A stretch of DNA of 64,000 nt from Lentzea atacamensis (GTDB taxonomy: Bacteria; Actinomycetota; Actinomycetes; Mycobacteriales; Pseudonocardiaceae). The stretch spans positions 248,001-312,000 of the forward strand of contig NZ_QLTT01000004.1 in the NCBI RefSeq assembly GCF_003269295.1, given 5' to 3'. A program made the position numbers and the translations under genes. The notes beneath the pieces were generated by a model. The model searched no databases, was not told the origin of the DNA, and worked only from the letters and a program-made list of their open reading frames with translations. Positions 24,993 to 32,843 of this stretch are shown piece by piece; positions within the stretch are counted from its first letter, which is position 1, and every line of letters begins with the position of its first letter.

Positions 24993-26360
24993 CTACTTCG
25001 TCATCGGCCTGCCGTTCGCCGTGACGTTGGTGAACTTCAGGCCGTCCACGTTCTTGACGGTGTTGGTGGTGGAGCCGACACCGTTGAACCTGCTGTCCCG
25101 GACCTCCAGGCCCTTCACGTGCTCCTGCGGCAGCCCGGACACGTCGAGGACCTTCGACGCCTTGGTGCAGCTGGAGTTCGAGATGAAGAACGGCCCGAAC
25201 TTGGGAACGTGGTTGCCCGTCTGCGAGTTGTAGGTCGTCGTCACGTAGACGAACGCGCGCGCGAAGACGCCGGACACGCTGTCCAGGTTGATGTTCTGCG
25301 AGAAGCCGCCGCGCTTCGTGTTCGACTTGACGTACAGGGCGAACTTGGTGGCGTTGACGCAGTTCAGCTTGTAGCCGTAGACGTTGCGGATGCCGCCGGT
25401 CTGCTCGGAGCCGCACGTGATGGCGCCCCAGTTGCCGTTCATGCGGCAGTTGACGACGACGATGTTCTGGCACGGGACGTTGAGCCGTCGGCCGTCCTCG
25501 TCGCGGCCCGATTTGATGGCCACGTTGTCGTCGTGGGCGCCGAGGTCGCTGTTGGAGATCACGACGTGGTCGCACGACTCCGGGTCGCACGCGTCGGTGT
25601 TGTTAGCGGCCGTTGACGGGTCGGTGTGCACGTCGTCGACCGTGACGTTCTTGCAGAGCGTGGGGTGGATCTGCCAGAACTTCGGGTTCTTCAGCGTGAC
25701 GCCCTGGATCAGCACGGTGTCGCACGAGTAGGGCTCGATGAACGTCGAGCGCATGTTCTTGCCAGAGCCGGGAACCACGCGCTTCTCGGGCGGGGTTCCC
25801 TTGGCCACCAACGACTCCAGGTACGAGCGGTCGCTGCCCTTGTTCCACGAACCGGTGGCGCCCGCGTCCAGGGTGCCGCGGCCGGTGATCGCGATGTTGG
25901 TCTGCTTGTACGCGTAGACCATGGGGGAGCGGTTCATGCACTCGATGCCCTCGTAGCGCGTCAGCACGGTCGGGAACTTCGAGGCGTCACCGGAGAACTT
26001 GAGCAGCACGCCGTCCTCCAGGTGGAAGTCGACGTTGCTCAGCAGGTGGATCGCGCCTGTCACGTAGGTGCCGCGCGGCACGATCACGTGGCCGCCGCCC
26101 GCCGCGTTGCAGGCGGCGATGGCCTTGCGGAACGCTTCGGTGTTGTCGGTCTTGTTGTCACCCTTGGCGCCGTACGCGGTCGCGTCGAAGTTCTTGTCGG
26201 GGAACGACGGGAGCTTCGTGTTCCGCACGATCTCGTTGGCGGCCGGCCAGGGCAGGTCGGGCACAGCGACCGCGAGCGCGGCCGGGGTCAGGACCGGGGT
26301 GGCGATGGCGGCCACGACGGTGGACTTCATGAGCAGCCGACGGGTGATCCTGCCGTCCAT
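24993..26360 (-). CDS. Secreted GH28 pectinase-like enzyme
   Basis: A 455-residue right-handed beta-helix glycosidase. The N-terminus (RITRRLLMKSTVVAAIATP) is a twin-arginine-like signal. Family GH28 marks are NNTDACDP (Asp256) and AHDDNVAIKSG (Asp277/Asp278). The usual Gly-His-Gly block before GSE reads MNGNWGAITCGSE, so the common His is Trp311; the RIK block reads YVKSNTKRGG, as in some exo-acting members. It should cleave polygalacturonan or a related galacturonide outside the cell. Start ATG 26360 follows GAGGA. A LacI-type operator lies 46 bases upstream. Convergent with the lipase-like gene (three bases apart). Confidence 0.8.
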   Translation of the reverse strand: MDGRITRRLLMKSTVVAAIATPVLTPAALAVAVPDLPWPAANEIVRNTKLPSFPDKNFDATAYGAKGDNKTDNTEAFRKAIAACNAAGGGHVIVPRGTYVTGAIHLLSNVDFHLEDGVLLKFSGDASKFPTVLTRYEGIECMNRSPMVYAYKQTNIAITGRGTLDAGATGSWNKGSDRSYLESLVAKGTPPEKRVVPGSGKNMRSTFIEPYSCDTVLIQGVTLKNPKFWQIHPTLCKNVTVDDVHTDPSTAANNTDACDPESCDHVVISNSDLGAHDDNVAIKSGRDEDGRRLNVPCQNIVVVNCRMNGNWGAITCGSEQTGGIRNVYGYKLNCVNATKFALYVKSNTKRGGFSQNINLDSVSGVFARAFVYVTTTYNSQTGNHVPKFGPFFISNSSCTKASKVLDVSGLPQEHVKGLEVRDSRFNGVGSTTNTVKNVDGLKFTNVTANGRPMTK

Positions 26361-26405
26361 TCGACGTCCTCTTCCTCGAGGCGAACGGCGGCGTTGGAAC
26401 AAGAC

Positions 26406-26419
26406 TGTAAACGTTTGCG
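26406..26419. promoter_or_regulatory. LacI-type operator before the GH28 gene
   Basis: TGTAAACGTTTGCG is an imperfect palindrome around a perfect AAACGTTT core, like many LacI-family sites (TGxAAACGTTTxCA). It lies 46 bases before the GH28 start and probably binds a sugar-responsive repressor encoded elsewhere. Confidence 0.55.
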
Positions 26420-26471
26420 GCGCGCCTCACAACAGCCGGAAAGCCGCCAGGGCGAGCTTCACCCGTGCCAG

Positions 26472-26824
26472 GTCGGCATCGTGGAGGACCTCAACGTCTT
26501 CTTCGCTCAGCTGCTCGACGGCAGGATCATCTCGTTGAAGTCGTTGGGGGAGATGCAGAAGACGGGGCCGGTGGTCGCCTTCGACGGCTCGACGGTCGAG
26601 TACGGGCTCGGGCTGCACCGGCACGGGGACTTCTGGGGCACGACGGTTCGGTGTGGGGCGCGGGCACCTGGTCGTTCCACAGCGCGGACGGCAAGCGGCA
26701 GGTGTCGCTCGCCGTCAACCTCCGGCGCTGGAACAACAAGGCGATCGACGAGGCGGTAGCGGCCTTTCAGCGGAAGGCGTTGCACGACCGGACGGTGCCA
26801 CAATCGACCGATGGACGCCGATGA
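26472..26824 (+). pseudogene. 3' fragment of a serine beta-lactamase-family gene, frame-shifted
   Basis: The plus strand encodes IVEDLNVFFAQLLDGRIIS then VEYGLGLHRHGDFWG in one frame, and GSVWGAGTWSFHSADGKRQV then NNKAIDEAVAAFQRKAL in another. Together they match the C-terminal part of beta-lactamase/D-alanyl-D-alanine carboxypeptidase-family hydrolases, where the expected text is FWGHGGSVWG. The two halves join if one C is restored near 26637, so a single-base deletion broke the frame. The catalytic N-terminal half is missing. It ends inside the next gene's start. Confidence 0.65.
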
Positions 26825-27404
26825 CTTCCGCCGACGGCTCGTCCCGGGTGCCGATCTCCGCGGAATCACCTTTCCCGCCTACGACGACCTGGCCGGTGTA
26901 GATCTGCACGGTGCGGACCTCCGCGGCGCGGACCTCCGTGCGGTCAGCAGGTACGGCGACTGCAACGTGGAGCTCACCAACGCCAACCTGTCCGGTGCGG
27001 ACCTTCGCGGGGCGTGGCTCGGAGCACCGGACTTCGAGGGTGCCAACCTCAGCGGCGCCAACCTGTCGGGGCTCGACTTCAGGCGAACGCAGTTCGGTGA
27101 GGCGAACTTCAACAGGGCGGATCTCACCGGGGCCGACCTCACCGGGGCCGATCTCAGCCAGGCCGTCCTGACGTCCGCGGACCTGCGCGGCGCGAACCTC
27201 GCGGGTGCCACGCTGCCCGACCTCCCAGCGCTCGACGGTGCCCGCTTCGACTCGTCCACGCGGTGGCCTCGGACCATCCCCGCGGCCAACGTGAACGAAG
27301 CGGACGGCACCTACGTGATCACCGCACCACCCCCGCCCGCGAGGGAGCCTCGGCGCACCCGCCGCGGGTCTCCTGACGAGACCCGCAACTTCATGACCTG
27401 GTAG
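26811..27404 (+). CDS. Pentapeptide-repeat protein
   Basis: A 197-residue protein with about 20 A(D/N)LxG-type pentapeptides from residue 14 to about 135 (ADLRG, ANLSG, ADLTG repeated), which should fold as a right-handed quadrilateral beta-helix. The last 45 residues are Pro/Arg-rich and probably disordered. Some proteins of this fold mimic DNA and bind gyrase, but nothing here shows that. The ATG at 26811 lies inside the 3' remnant of the beta-lactamase-family pseudogene. It is convergent with the DUF2332 gene, one base apart. Confidence 0.88.
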   Translation: MDADDFRRRLVPGADLRGITFPAYDDLAGVDLHGADLRGADLRAVSRYGDCNVELTNANLSGADLRGAWLGAPDFEGANLSGANLSGLDFRRTQFGEANFNRADLTGADLTGADLSQAVLTSADLRGANLAGATLPDLPALDGARFDSSTRWPRTIPAANVNEADGTYVITAPPPPAREPRRTRRGSPDETRNFMTW

Positions 27405-28373
27405 TCAGCTGTAGATGGTGACCGTCAGCCGCGGGTTGGAGCGAAAGTCGATCGGCTCGTAGGCGACGCGGGCGAGCGGCATCGAGCCGGCCGCCGCCGT
27501 CAGCGTCGTCTCGATCTCGTTGCGCTCGTCCTCGGTCAGGTACGGCCAGAACGAGCTGTGCCAGATCACCGTGTACGTGCCGCGCTCCTCGGGCGGCACG
27601 AGGTTCTCCCGCAGCCACCGCCCGGCGGGCGACCGCGCGACCTTCACGCCGACCTTGGCGGCGACCTCGATGGCGTCGTCGAGGTCCCACCGCAACGAGT
27701 CGTGCTCCGGCGGGATGAACGAGTGCAGGATCATCGCGTGCTTGGGGTCGCTCGGGTCACGCGGCTGCAGATCGCAGCCCGCCCGGTCGACGATCTCCAG
27801 CTCGGGCGGCCGCGGCCCGACCGCGGCCAGTCGCACCGGCGAGTCCTTGTCGCCCCACTCCCAGCCGAGGCCGAACCAGCGGTAGCGGTCCAGGATGAGG
27901 TTCAGCCCGGCGCAGGCACCGAGTTCGAGCAGCCGGACCTTGGGCGCCCCGATCATCGTCAGCCCGCGCAGGAGGAACCCGGCGGTCTTGGGTTGGTGTT
28001 GCTGCACCGTGCGGTCCAGCGCCGCCAGGATCTCGCCCGCGTTCTCGACGATCGCCCGCCGTGCCGCGAGCCACGCCAGCAGCGCCGTGGAATCGGACTC
28101 GCCCGCCATCGCCGCGGCGTGCGCGCCGGCGAACCGCTGGCTCAGCTCCGGCGCCTTTCCCGACAGCATCAGCAACCGCACACCCGCGAGCGCCTGGATG
28201 CCGAACAACGGACTGTGCACGGCGCTGTGCGAGCAGAGCAGCTCGGCCACCGGCCCGCCGCGGTCGAGCTCACTCGCGAGTTCCGAGAGGATGCGTGCCG
28301 ACACGGGCGCGCTGGTGCGCAACCGCACCGCGAACGTGCGCAGTGTGGAGGCGCCGATGCCTGCCGCGGTCAC
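27405..28373 (-). CDS. DUF2332 family protein
   Basis: A 322-residue protein. VRLLELGACAGLNLILDRYR is the signature of DUF2332 and looks like the SAM-binding loop of a class I methyltransferase-like fold; TYTVIWHSSFWPYLTEDER and the YEPIDFRS end are also family-like. The biochemical role of the family is not established. It is cytoplasmic and stands alone on the minus strand, divergent from the enoyl-CoA hydratase gene with about 95 bases between. Confidence 0.85.
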   Translation of the reverse strand: MTAAGIGASTLRTFAVRLRTSAPVSARILSELASELDRGGPVAELLCSHSAVHSPLFGIQALAGVRLLMLSGKAPELSQRFAGAHAAAMAGESDSTALLAWLAARRAIVENAGEILAALDRTVQQHQPKTAGFLLRGLTMIGAPKVRLLELGACAGLNLILDRYRWFGLGWEWGDKDSPVRLAAVGPRPPELEIVDRAGCDLQPRDPSDPKHAMILHSFIPPEHDSLRWDLDDAIEVAAKVGVKVARSPAGRWLRENLVPPEERGTYTVIWHSSFWPYLTEDERNEIETTLTAAAGSMPLARVAYEPIDFRSNPRLTVTIYS

Positions 28374-28468
28374 GCTTCCCTCCCCTTCTTCGGCAACGGA
28401 CCTTACAAGGGCGTGAACGCATTCTTCCCATCCGAGACCGGGCGTGGCGGCGGAAGGCGGTGGGTATC

Positions 28469-29236
28469 GTGCGGCCTGTGAGCGAGTTCCTGGAGCTGTC
28501 CGCGGCCGGTCCGGTCGCCACGTTGACGATCAACCGGCCGGCCAAGCGCAACGCGATGAGCTACGAGATGTGGTCCGCGCTGCCGGGGCTGATGGCTGAG
28601 GTTTCCGCTGATGAGCGCGTCAGGGTGCTGGTCATCCGGGGCGGCTCGCACTTCTCCGCCGGTGCCGACATCGCCGAGTTCTCGACGTTGCGACGGGGTG
28701 CTGCCGGGGCTGCTCGCTACGGCGAGGCGGTGCACAACGGGGAACGCGCCATTGCCCAGCTGGACAAGCCGACGATTGCCGCGATTTCCGGGTTCTGCGT
28801 CGGCGGTGGGTGTGAGATCGCCCTCGCCTGCGACATTCGGGTGGCGTCTTCGGATGCGCAGTTCGGCATCACGCCCGCAAAACTCGGCATCGTTTACAAC
28901 TTCACGTCCACCAAGGCGCTCGTCGACGCGGTGGGGCCGGCGTGGGCGAAGCAGATCCTGTTCTCGGCCGATTTGATGGACGCTTCGACGGCGCTGCGGA
29001 TCGGGCTGGTGAACGAGGTCGTGGAGTCCTTGGACGCTCGGGTGAAGGAACTCTCCGAACAGATCGCGGGGCGTGCGCAGGTGTCCGTCCGTGGGGCCAA
29101 GAAGATCATCAACTCGATCACCGACGGTGGGCACGAGGACGACTTCGTGCGGGCGCTGTACGCGGAGGCCGCCTCCAGTGCGGACTACGAGGAGGGCGTG
29201 TCGGCGTTCCTGGAGAAGCGGCCGCCGAGGTTCTGA
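28469..29236 (+). CDS. Enoyl-CoA hydratase/isomerase family protein
   Basis: A 255-residue crotonase-fold enzyme. VATLTINRPAKRNAMSYEM is the family start, HFSAGADIAEF gives the first oxyanion loop and ISGFCVGGGCEIALACDIRV the second, with KLGIVYN after it. It acts on acyl-CoA thioesters, likely hydrating or isomerising enoyl-CoA; the usual second catalytic Glu is not clear, so the exact reaction is open. Start is GTG 28469 or GTG 28478, three codons on. Its stop overlaps the next gene in a TGATG junction, so both are co-translated. Confidence 0.88.
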   Translation: MRPVSEFLELSAAGPVATLTINRPAKRNAMSYEMWSALPGLMAEVSADERVRVLVIRGGSHFSAGADIAEFSTLRRGAAGAARYGEAVHNGERAIAQLDKPTIAAISGFCVGGGCEIALACDIRVASSDAQFGITPAKLGIVYNFTSTKALVDAVGPAWAKQILFSADLMDASTALRIGLVNEVVESLDARVKELSEQIAGRAQVSVRGAKKIINSITDGGHEDDFVRALYAEAASSADYEEGVSAFLEKRPPRF

Positions 29237-30588
29237 TGGCTTCCCCTGTGCCACAGCCGACTTCGCGTGAGCCGTTGCAACCGATGCCGCGCAAGGTGAT
29301 CGCTCTCGTGGCGACCGGAATCGCTCTCGTCACCATCGTGCTGGTGGTCGTGCTGTGGTGGTGGGGTACGGCCGGTCTCTCCGGCAAGGAGCTCGTCACC
29401 GCTCGGCTGGACGCGTTGCGCACCGGGTTGAGCATCGGCATCGGTGGTGGCGGGGTCTTCGCGTTGTACCTGGCCTGGCGACGGCAGCACGCGACTGAGG
29501 TCGGGTTGGTGCAGAAAGAACTCGACCAGGCTGATGTGGCGCGGGCGTACGAGCTGCAGCGTGAAGTGGCCGAGCACAACCGCCTGCACGCGGAACGGGT
29601 CGCCGCGGCCACTGAGAAGGATGCCTCCGACCGTCGAGTGACCGAGCTGTACACCAAGGCGAGCGAGCAGCTCGGCTCGGACAAGGCGCCGGTCCGGTTC
29701 GCCGGTATCTACGCGCTGGAGCGGTTGGCGCAGGACAACCCCGAACATCGTCAGACCATCGTCAACCTGCTGTGCGCCTACCTGCGGATGCCCTACCCAC
29801 CGCGCGGCGACGAGAACGACGCCGACCACCGCGAGCGGGTTCAGGAGTTGGAGGTCCGCCGCACCGCCCAGCACGTTCTCTCGTCCCACCTGCGCCCTGC
29901 GGCCGGTGTGACGTTCTGGGGCGAGGCGCAGGAAGTGAACCTCAACGGGGCCACCCTGGTCGACGTCGACTTCAGCGGCTGCCACTTCGGCGAAGCCGAC
30001 TTCGGCGAAGCCGTGTTCGTCGGTACCGCGAACTTTGTGGGAGCCGCGTTCACCCGGCTCGCTTCGTTCAACCGCGTCGTGTTCGAGGGCTTCGCGCAAT
30101 TCGTGAACGTCAAGTTCGACGCGGTTTTCTTCGTGAACGCCACCTTTCACGGGTCCAACTTCATGAACGCCGCGTTCCGCCTCGCGCAGTTCGACGGCGC
30201 CAGGTTCCGCGCGGCTGTGCGTGCCGAAGTCGCCGAGGCCCACCATCCTCGCCATGGAGGCAGCGACCGCCCAGGCGACTACTTCAACACCGCCCACTTC
30301 CGGGAGCTGGGGAACTTCCGGCGGGCGTCCTTCGACGCCGGCGTCGACTTCAGCGATGTCACCGGCAGCGGACTGGAGTTCGGCGGGGCTTGCTTCGGTG
30401 GAGTCACGAAGTTCAACCGCACGACCATCCTGGCCGAATGCCTGGTGGATGACGGCGCTGGTCAGTTCATCCACGCCCAGGTCTCAACCGGCGATGTCGC
30501 CACCCGCTCGACCTGGCCCGAGAACTGGGTTGTCGGCGAGGACGGTGTGATCACAGAGCGGCCGGTTGAGACCTCGGCGAGCGATTAG
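29236..30588 (+). CDS. Membrane-anchored pentapeptide-repeat protein
   Basis: A 450-residue protein with three parts. Two hydrophobic segments at about 20-43 (VIALVATGIALVTIVLVVVL) and 62-80 anchor it. A charged helical stretch at about 85-140 (VQKELDQADVARAYELQRE) follows, probably coiled coil, with a conserved PVRFAGIYALERLAQDNPEH block at about 152-175. Phe-rich pentapeptides (AxFxxAxF) fill about 225-400. This layout recurs in actinomycete pentapeptide proteins of unknown function. It is coupled to the enoyl-CoA hydratase by a TGATG overlap and converges on the MBL hydrolase with four bases of overlap. Confidence 0.75.
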   Translation: MASPVPQPTSREPLQPMPRKVIALVATGIALVTIVLVVVLWWWGTAGLSGKELVTARLDALRTGLSIGIGGGGVFALYLAWRRQHATEVGLVQKELDQADVARAYELQREVAEHNRLHAERVAAATEKDASDRRVTELYTKASEQLGSDKAPVRFAGIYALERLAQDNPEHRQTIVNLLCAYLRMPYPPRGDENDADHRERVQELEVRRTAQHVLSSHLRPAAGVTFWGEAQEVNLNGATLVDVDFSGCHFGEADFGEAVFVGTANFVGAAFTRLASFNRVVFEGFAQFVNVKFDAVFFVNATFHGSNFMNAAFRLAQFDGARFRAAVRAEVAEAHHPRHGGSDRPGDYFNTAHFRELGNFRRASFDAGVDFSDVTGSGLEFGGACFGGVTKFNRTTILAECLVDDGAGQFIHAQVSTGDVATRSTWPENWVVGEDGVITERPVETSASD

Positions 30589-31184
30589 AAAACCTCGGCG
30601 GCGATCGTCGTGTCCGGCCCGTGGCCCGTGTGCACCACGGTGTCGCCGGGCAACGTCAACAGCTTCTCCCGGATGGACTTCTCGATCGTCGGCCGGTCCG
30701 AGAACGACCGCCCGGTGGCCCCGGGCCCGCCCTGGAACAACGTGTCCCCGGTGAACACCGCCCCCAGCGAGGGCACGTAGAAGCACACCGCACCAGGCGA
30801 ATGCCCGGGTGTGTGCAGCACGTGGATCTCCTCGCCCGCAACGGTCAGAACCTGCCCGTCCTCCAAGGCCTGGTGCGGGATCACGCCGGTGTGCGTCAGC
30901 GACCACACGATGTGGTCGTCCTGGTGCAGGGCGAGAGGCGCGCCCGTGGCGTGGGCGAGGTCCGGGGCGACGCGGACATGGTCGTCGTGGGCGTGGGTCA
31001 AGAGAATCGCCACGACGCGACGGCCATCAACAACCTTCAAGATGGCATCGACGTCGTGCGGCGCGTCGATGACGACGCACTCCGACGAGTCCCCGATGAC
31101 CCACACGTTGTTGTCGACGTCGAAAGTCTCGCCGTCCAGCGAGAAGGTGCCGGACGTGACGGCGTGGTCAACACGAAGCGCCAT
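30585..31184 (-). CDS. MBL-fold hydrolase next to mycothiol dehydrogenase
   Basis: A 199-residue metallo-beta-lactamase-fold hydrolase. LLTHAHDDHVRVAPDLAH is the HxHxDH zinc motif, HTPGHSPGAVCFYVP the next His, FTGDTLFQGG the bridging Asp, and HTGHGPDTTI the last His. Glyoxalase II-like enzymes of this type sit beside mycothiol dehydrogenase in actinobacteria, and this one probably hydrolyses a mycothiol thioester. The ATG at 31184 overlaps the dehydrogenase stop in an ATGA junction, which supports that link. Downstream it converges on the pentapeptide gene. Confidence 0.85.
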   Translation of the reverse strand: MALRVDHAVTSGTFSLDGETFDVDNNVWVIGDSSECVVIDAPHDVDAILKVVDGRRVVAILLTHAHDDHVRVAPDLAHATGAPLALHQDDHIVWSLTHTGVIPHQALEDGQVLTVAGEEIHVLHTPGHSPGAVCFYVPSLGAVFTGDTLFQGGPGATGRSFSDRPTIEKSIREKLLTLPGDTVVHTGHGPDTTIAAEVF

Positions 31185-32272
31185 CAGAAGACCACGACCG
31201 ATCGCAGCACCTCGCCGTGGTGCATCTTCTCGAACGCGCCCTCGACGCCTTCCAGCGAGATCTCCTCGGTGACGAACGCGTCCAGGTCGAAGCGGCCCTG
31301 CTGGTACAGGTCGACGAGCATCGGGAAGTCGCGTGAGGGGAGGCAGTCGCCGTACCACGAGGACTTGAGCGAGCCGCCGCGCGAGAAGAAGTCGATCAGC
31401 GGCATCTCGAGCTTCATGTCCGGCGTCGGAACGCCGACCAGGACCACGGTTCCGGCGAGGTCGCGGGCGTAGAAGGCCTGCTTCCAGGTTTCGGGGCGGC
31501 CCACGGCGTCGATCACCACGTCGGCGCCGAAGCCGTCGGTCAGGTGCTGGATCTCGGTGACCACGTCGTCGACGTCGCGGACGTTGATGGTGTGGGTGGC
31601 ACCGAAGCCCTTGGCCCACTCCAGCTTTCGCGGGTCGGTGTCGACGGCGATGATCTTCGCGGCGCCGGCGATGCGGGCACCCGCGATGGCGCCGTCACCG
31701 ACGCCGCCGCAGCCGATCACGGCCACCGAGTCGCCGCGGGTCACTCCGCCGGTGTTCATGGCGGCGCCCACGCCGGCCATGACACCGCAGCCCAGCAGGC
31801 CCACGGCTGCGGCTCGTGCGGAGGGATCGACCTTTGTGCACTGTCCTGAGTGGACCAAGGTCTTCTCGGCGAACGCGCCGATGCCCAGTGCCGGCGAGAG
31901 CTTGGTGCCGTCGGTCAGCGTCATGGGCTGGGAGGCGTTGAACGTCGAGAAGCAGTACCAGGGCTTGCCGCGCTTGCAGGCGCGGCAGGTGCCGCAGACG
32001 GCGCGCCAGTTCAGCACGACGAAGTCGCCGGGCGCGAGGTCGGTGACGCCGGAGCCGACGGACTCCACCACGCCCGCGGCCTCGTGGCCCAGCAGGAACG
32101 GGAAGTCGTCGTTGATGCCGCCCTCGCGGTAGTGCAGGTCGGTGTGGCAGACGCCGCACGCCTGCACGCGAACCACGGCCTCGCCCGGACCGGGATCGGG
32201 CACCAGCACCGTGGTCAGCTCTACCGGCTGACCTTTTCCTCTGGCGACAACACCTCTGACCTCTTGCGCCAC
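31184..32272 (-). CDS. mscR: S-(hydroxymethyl)mycothiol dehydrogenase
   Basis: A 362-residue zinc-dependent medium-chain dehydrogenase. [10 protein letters not shown] holds the catalytic zinc Cys, [13 protein letters not shown] the next ligands, [15 protein letters not shown] the structural zinc cysteines, and [14 protein letters not shown] the NAD-binding loop. Length and overall pattern match the mycothiol-dependent formaldehyde dehydrogenase of actinobacteria (MscR). It oxidises the formaldehyde-mycothiol adduct and so detoxifies formaldehyde and nitrosothiols in the cytoplasm. It is followed by the MBL hydrolase with a four-base overlap. A VOC-family gene ends 15 bases upstream and is likely in the same operon. 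Confidence 0.9.
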   Translation of the reverse strand: MAQEVRGVVARGKGQPVELTTVLVPDPGPGEAVVRVQACGVCHTDLHYREGGINDDFPFLLGHEAAGVVESVGSGVTDLAPGDFVVLNWRAVCGTCRACKRGKPWYCFSTFNASQPMTLTDGTKLSPALGIGAFAEKTLVHSGQCTKVDPSARAAAVGLLGCGVMAGVGAAMNTGGVTRGDSVAVIGCGGVGDGAIAGARIAGAAKIIAVDTDPRKLEWAKGFGATHTINVRDVDDVVTEIQHLTDGFGADVVIDAVGRPETWKQAFYARDLAGTVVLVGVPTPDMKLEMPLIDFFSRGGSLKSSWYGDCLPSRDFPMLVDLYQQGRFDLDAFVTEEISLEGVEGAFEKMHHGEVLRSVVVF

Positions 32273-32287
32273 GCTGCGACTCCGTTC

Positions 32288-32806
32288 CTACCTGATCAAG
32301 GTCGTGCCTTCGAACTCGCCGAGCTCTTCCCGGTAGAACTCAATCCCTACACCGTTGGGGTCGCGGATGTACAGGCTGTCCTCGACGCCCCGGTCGGGGC
32401 CCAGGTACTCGATGCCCGCGTCGTCCAGTTTGGCCTTGATCTCGTCGAACCGCTCGGGGGACGTGGACAGCGCCAGGTGCTGCACGGCGCCGATCGTCTC
32501 CATGAACTCCGGGTGGTCGTGACCGGGGAAGTCGAAGAACCCCAGCAGGTTCTTGCTGCCGAGGTCGAAGAAGAAGTGGCTGGAGCCGCGGTAGTCGCGG
32601 TTCTCCACGAGCTCCACCAGCGGGAAGCCGAGGAACTCCTGGTAGAACTTGATGGTCTCCTCGACGTCCTTGCAGATCAACGCGATGTGGTGGACGCCGC
32701 GGGTGGGTGAGCCGCCGCGCTCGTCGAGCGGCTTCACGTACTTGTCGCGCAGCTCGTCGCGCTTGGACCTGATCGCGTCGAGCTCGGCACCCTCTGGCTG
32801 TGGCAT
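32288..32806 (-). CDS. VOC-family (glyoxalase/dioxygenase-like) protein
   Basis: A 172-residue protein of the vicinal oxygen chelate family. GVHHIALICKDVEETIKFYQ gives the first metal-binding His, HLALSTSPERF the second half, and YIRDPNGVGIEFYRE the metal-binding Glu. It resembles ring-cleavage dioxygenase or glyoxalase I-like proteins; the substrate is unknown. It is the first gene upstream of the mycothiol dehydrogenase (15-base gap) and so may belong to the same aldehyde-detoxification operon. A palindrome lies just upstream. Confidence 0.8.
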   Translation of the reverse strand: MPQPEGAELDAIRSKRDELRDKYVKPLDERGGSPTRGVHHIALICKDVEETIKFYQEFLGFPLVELVENRDYRGSSHFFFDLGSKNLLGFFDFPGHDHPEFMETIGAVQHLALSTSPERFDEIKAKLDDAGIEYLGPDRGVEDSLYIRDPNGVGIEFYREELGEFEGTTLIR

Positions 32807-32823
32807 GCGAGTGAGAATAGTTT

Positions 32824-32835
32824 AGTTTTCAAACT
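32824..32835. promoter_or_regulatory. AGTTTTCAAACT palindrome, candidate MarR-type operator
   Basis: A 12-base palindrome (AGTTT-TC-AAACT), preceded by another AGTTT half at 32819-32823, 18 bases before the VOC gene start. AT-rich palindromes of this form are common MarR-family sites. It probably controls the VOC/mscR/MBL operon. No MarR gene is near. Confidence 0.45.
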
Positions 32836-32843
32836 CTCGCAGG

